A stretch of 5,214 nucleotides of DNA, from NCBI GenBank assembly GCA_036524115.1, contig DATDCY010000296.1, positions 1-5,214 of the forward strand, in the 5' to 3' direction. Shown piece after piece: positions 4,533-5,214 of this stretch. Positions within the stretch are counted from its first letter, which is position 1, and the number at the start of each line of letters is the position of its first letter. This DNA comes from a bacterium (lineage in GTDB: Bacteria > JAUVQV01 > DATDCY01). A program made the position numbers and the translations under genes. The notes beneath the pieces were generated by a model, which saw only the letters and a list, made by a program, of their open reading frames with translations, did not search any database and had not been told where the DNA came from.

Positions 4533-5120
4533 ATGAAGGAGAGGATCGTCCGCGCGTTCGACGAGCACGCCCGGCTGCAGAAGGAGTTCCTCAAGCACCA
4601 CACGGACTCGCTGGCGAAGGTCGCCGAGGTGATCCTCGAGGCCTTCCGCAAGGGGCGCACCGTGTTCTTCTTCGGCAACGGCGGCAGCGCCGCCGATGCC
4701 CAGCACCTGGCGGCCGAGTACGTCAACCGCTTCCGCGCCGACCGCCGCGCGCTGCCCGCGCTCGCGCTCACGGTGGACACCTCCGTGCTCACGAGCATCG
4801 CCAACGACTCGAGCTACGAGCGCGTCTTCGCGCGCCAGATCGAGGCGCTCGGCCGGCCCGACGACGTCGCGGTCGGGCTCTCGACGAGCGGCGCATCGCC
4901 GAACGTCATCGCCGGCATCCGCCAGGCGCGCACGCTCGGGCTCGTGACAGTCGGCTTCTCCGGCGGCGACGGCGGCGCGCTGCTGCGCGAGTGCGACCAC
5001 TGCGTCACGGTGCCGGCGACGATCACCGCGCGCATCCAGGAGATGCACCTGATCTGCGGGCATGTCGTCTGCGACATCGTCGAGCAGGAGATCATCCACC
5101 CCACGCACGAGACCCGATGA
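4533..5120 (+). CDS. gmhA: D-sedoheptulose 7-phosphate isomerase (phosphoheptose isomerase)
   Basis: Cytosolic SIS-domain enzyme of 195 residues converting sedoheptulose 7-phosphate to D-glycero-D-manno-heptose 7-phosphate, the first step towards ADP-heptose for the LPS inner core. The phosphate-binding loop GNGGSAADAQH (48-58) and the second SIS motif LSTSGASPNV (116-125) are intact. By alignment from memory with E. coli GmhA, the zinc and catalytic residues are present: His58, Glu62, Gln169 and His177 match His61, Glu65, Gln172 and His180. This separates it from DiaA-like SIS proteins that lack catalysis. Length is close to the 192 residues of the E. coli enzyme, with a slightly longer tail (HPTHETR). 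ATG 4533 follows GGGGAGGG and a near-consensus promoter. The last codons overlap the next ORF (ATGA at 5117-5120), suggesting an operon continuing out of the window. No other heptose gene is visible here. Confidence 0.93.
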   Translation: MKERIVRAFDEHARLQKEFLKHHTDSLAKVAEVILEAFRKGRTVFFFGNGGSAADAQHLAAEYVNRFRADRRALPALALTVDTSVLTSIANDSSYERVFARQIEALGRPDDVAVGLSTSGASPNVIAGIRQARTLGLVTVGFSGGDGGALLRECDHCVTVPATITARIQEMHLICGHVVCDIVEQEIIHPTHETR

Positions 5121-5214
5121 GCGCGCGGCGCGCGGCACCCGCGGGGGGCGCCCCCCGCACCACCTCGCTGCGGGCGCGCGCCAGCAAGGTGCGCCGCGAC
5201 CACCTCGCGCGGCC
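5117..5214 (+). CDS. Start of a further ORF coupled to gmhA (partial, runs off the window)
   Basis: An ATG overlapping the gmhA stop (ATGA) opens a frame with no stop to the end of the window: 32 codons plus two bases. The residues visible are Arg/Ala-rich at first, then SLRARASKVRRDHLAR. From memory, a 'S.R.SKV...DFARP' opening is seen in a deoxyhypusine-synthase-like family found near heptose genes in some deltaproteobacteria, but this match is short and unverified. The first 14 codons contain the palindrome at 5141-5158, so the true start could lie further in. In DNA this GC-rich, 98 bases without a stop prove little; the ATGA overlap is the main support. Confidence 0.4.
   Translation, partial: MSARRAAPAGGAPRTTSLRARASKVRRDHLAR
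5141..5158. repeat. Perfect 18-base GC palindrome after gmhA
   Basis: GCGGGGGGCGCCCCCCGC is its own reverse complement. It lies 20 bases beyond the gmhA stop and inside the beginning of the overlapping partial ORF. As RNA it could form a very stable stem, though the tight centre would need a few bases opened to make a loop. No T run follows. It could be a transcription pause or terminator-like site, a protein-binding dyad or simply G/C-rich coding sequence. Confidence 0.45.

Noticed and set aside
4449-5203. Minus-strand open frames opposite gmhA
   Set aside because: They are rich in Arg, Glu, Val, Asp and Ala with no motif, and lie opposite an enzyme with all its catalytic residues.

Overview
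The window is GC-rich DNA that looks like the chromosome of a Gram-negative bacterium. It carries a phosphoheptose isomerase (GmhA) for LPS-core heptose synthesis and a nucleotidase with a clear export signal. The gene mix and the palindromic intergenic repeat resemble what I remember from Desulfuromonadales/Geobacter-type deltaproteobacteria. That placement is an impression, not something the sequence proves.

Layout. (1) Bases 28-2951, plus strand, hold a tightly packed three-gene run: an exported 5'-nucleotidase/metallophosphoesterase of the UshA type, a 70-residue MoaD/ThiS-like beta-grasp protein that lacks the C-terminal Gly-Gly, and an MFS exporter of the EntS/MFS_3 type. The first two genes overlap as TGATG, and the third starts 18 bases after the second. 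(2) Bases 2952-3105 separate convergent genes and hold a 143-base nested inverted-repeat element plus terminator-like hairpins. (3) Bases 3106-3575, minus strand, hold a small single-span membrane protein followed by a CopZ-like metal-binding chaperone, probably one transcript. (4) Bases 3576-3801 are a divergent promoter region. (5) Bases 3802-4403, plus strand, hold a type II toxin-antitoxin pair (Phd/YefM-type antitoxin, RelE/ParE-type toxin) behind a near-consensus promoter and joined by another TGATG overlap. (6) Bases 4404-4532 contain a promoter with a perfect TTGACA box for gmhA (4533-5120). An ATGA overlap then leads into an ORF that runs off the end of the window.

How the genes fit together. 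The nucleotidase would release nucleosides and phosphate outside the inner membrane, and the MFS protein is predicted to export a small molecule. The role of the beta-grasp protein between them is unknown. The copper-chaperone pair and the toxin-antitoxin pair are self-contained. GmhA belongs to lipopolysaccharide core synthesis.

Most genes are ordinary members of known families. The points most worth a second look are the nested palindromic element at 2960-3102, the beta-grasp protein without a diglycine tail, the small membrane protein coupled to the metal chaperone, and the perfect 18-base palindrome at 5141-5158. No RNA gene, CRISPR array, insertion sequence or origin was seen. I found no convincing new multi-gene system.
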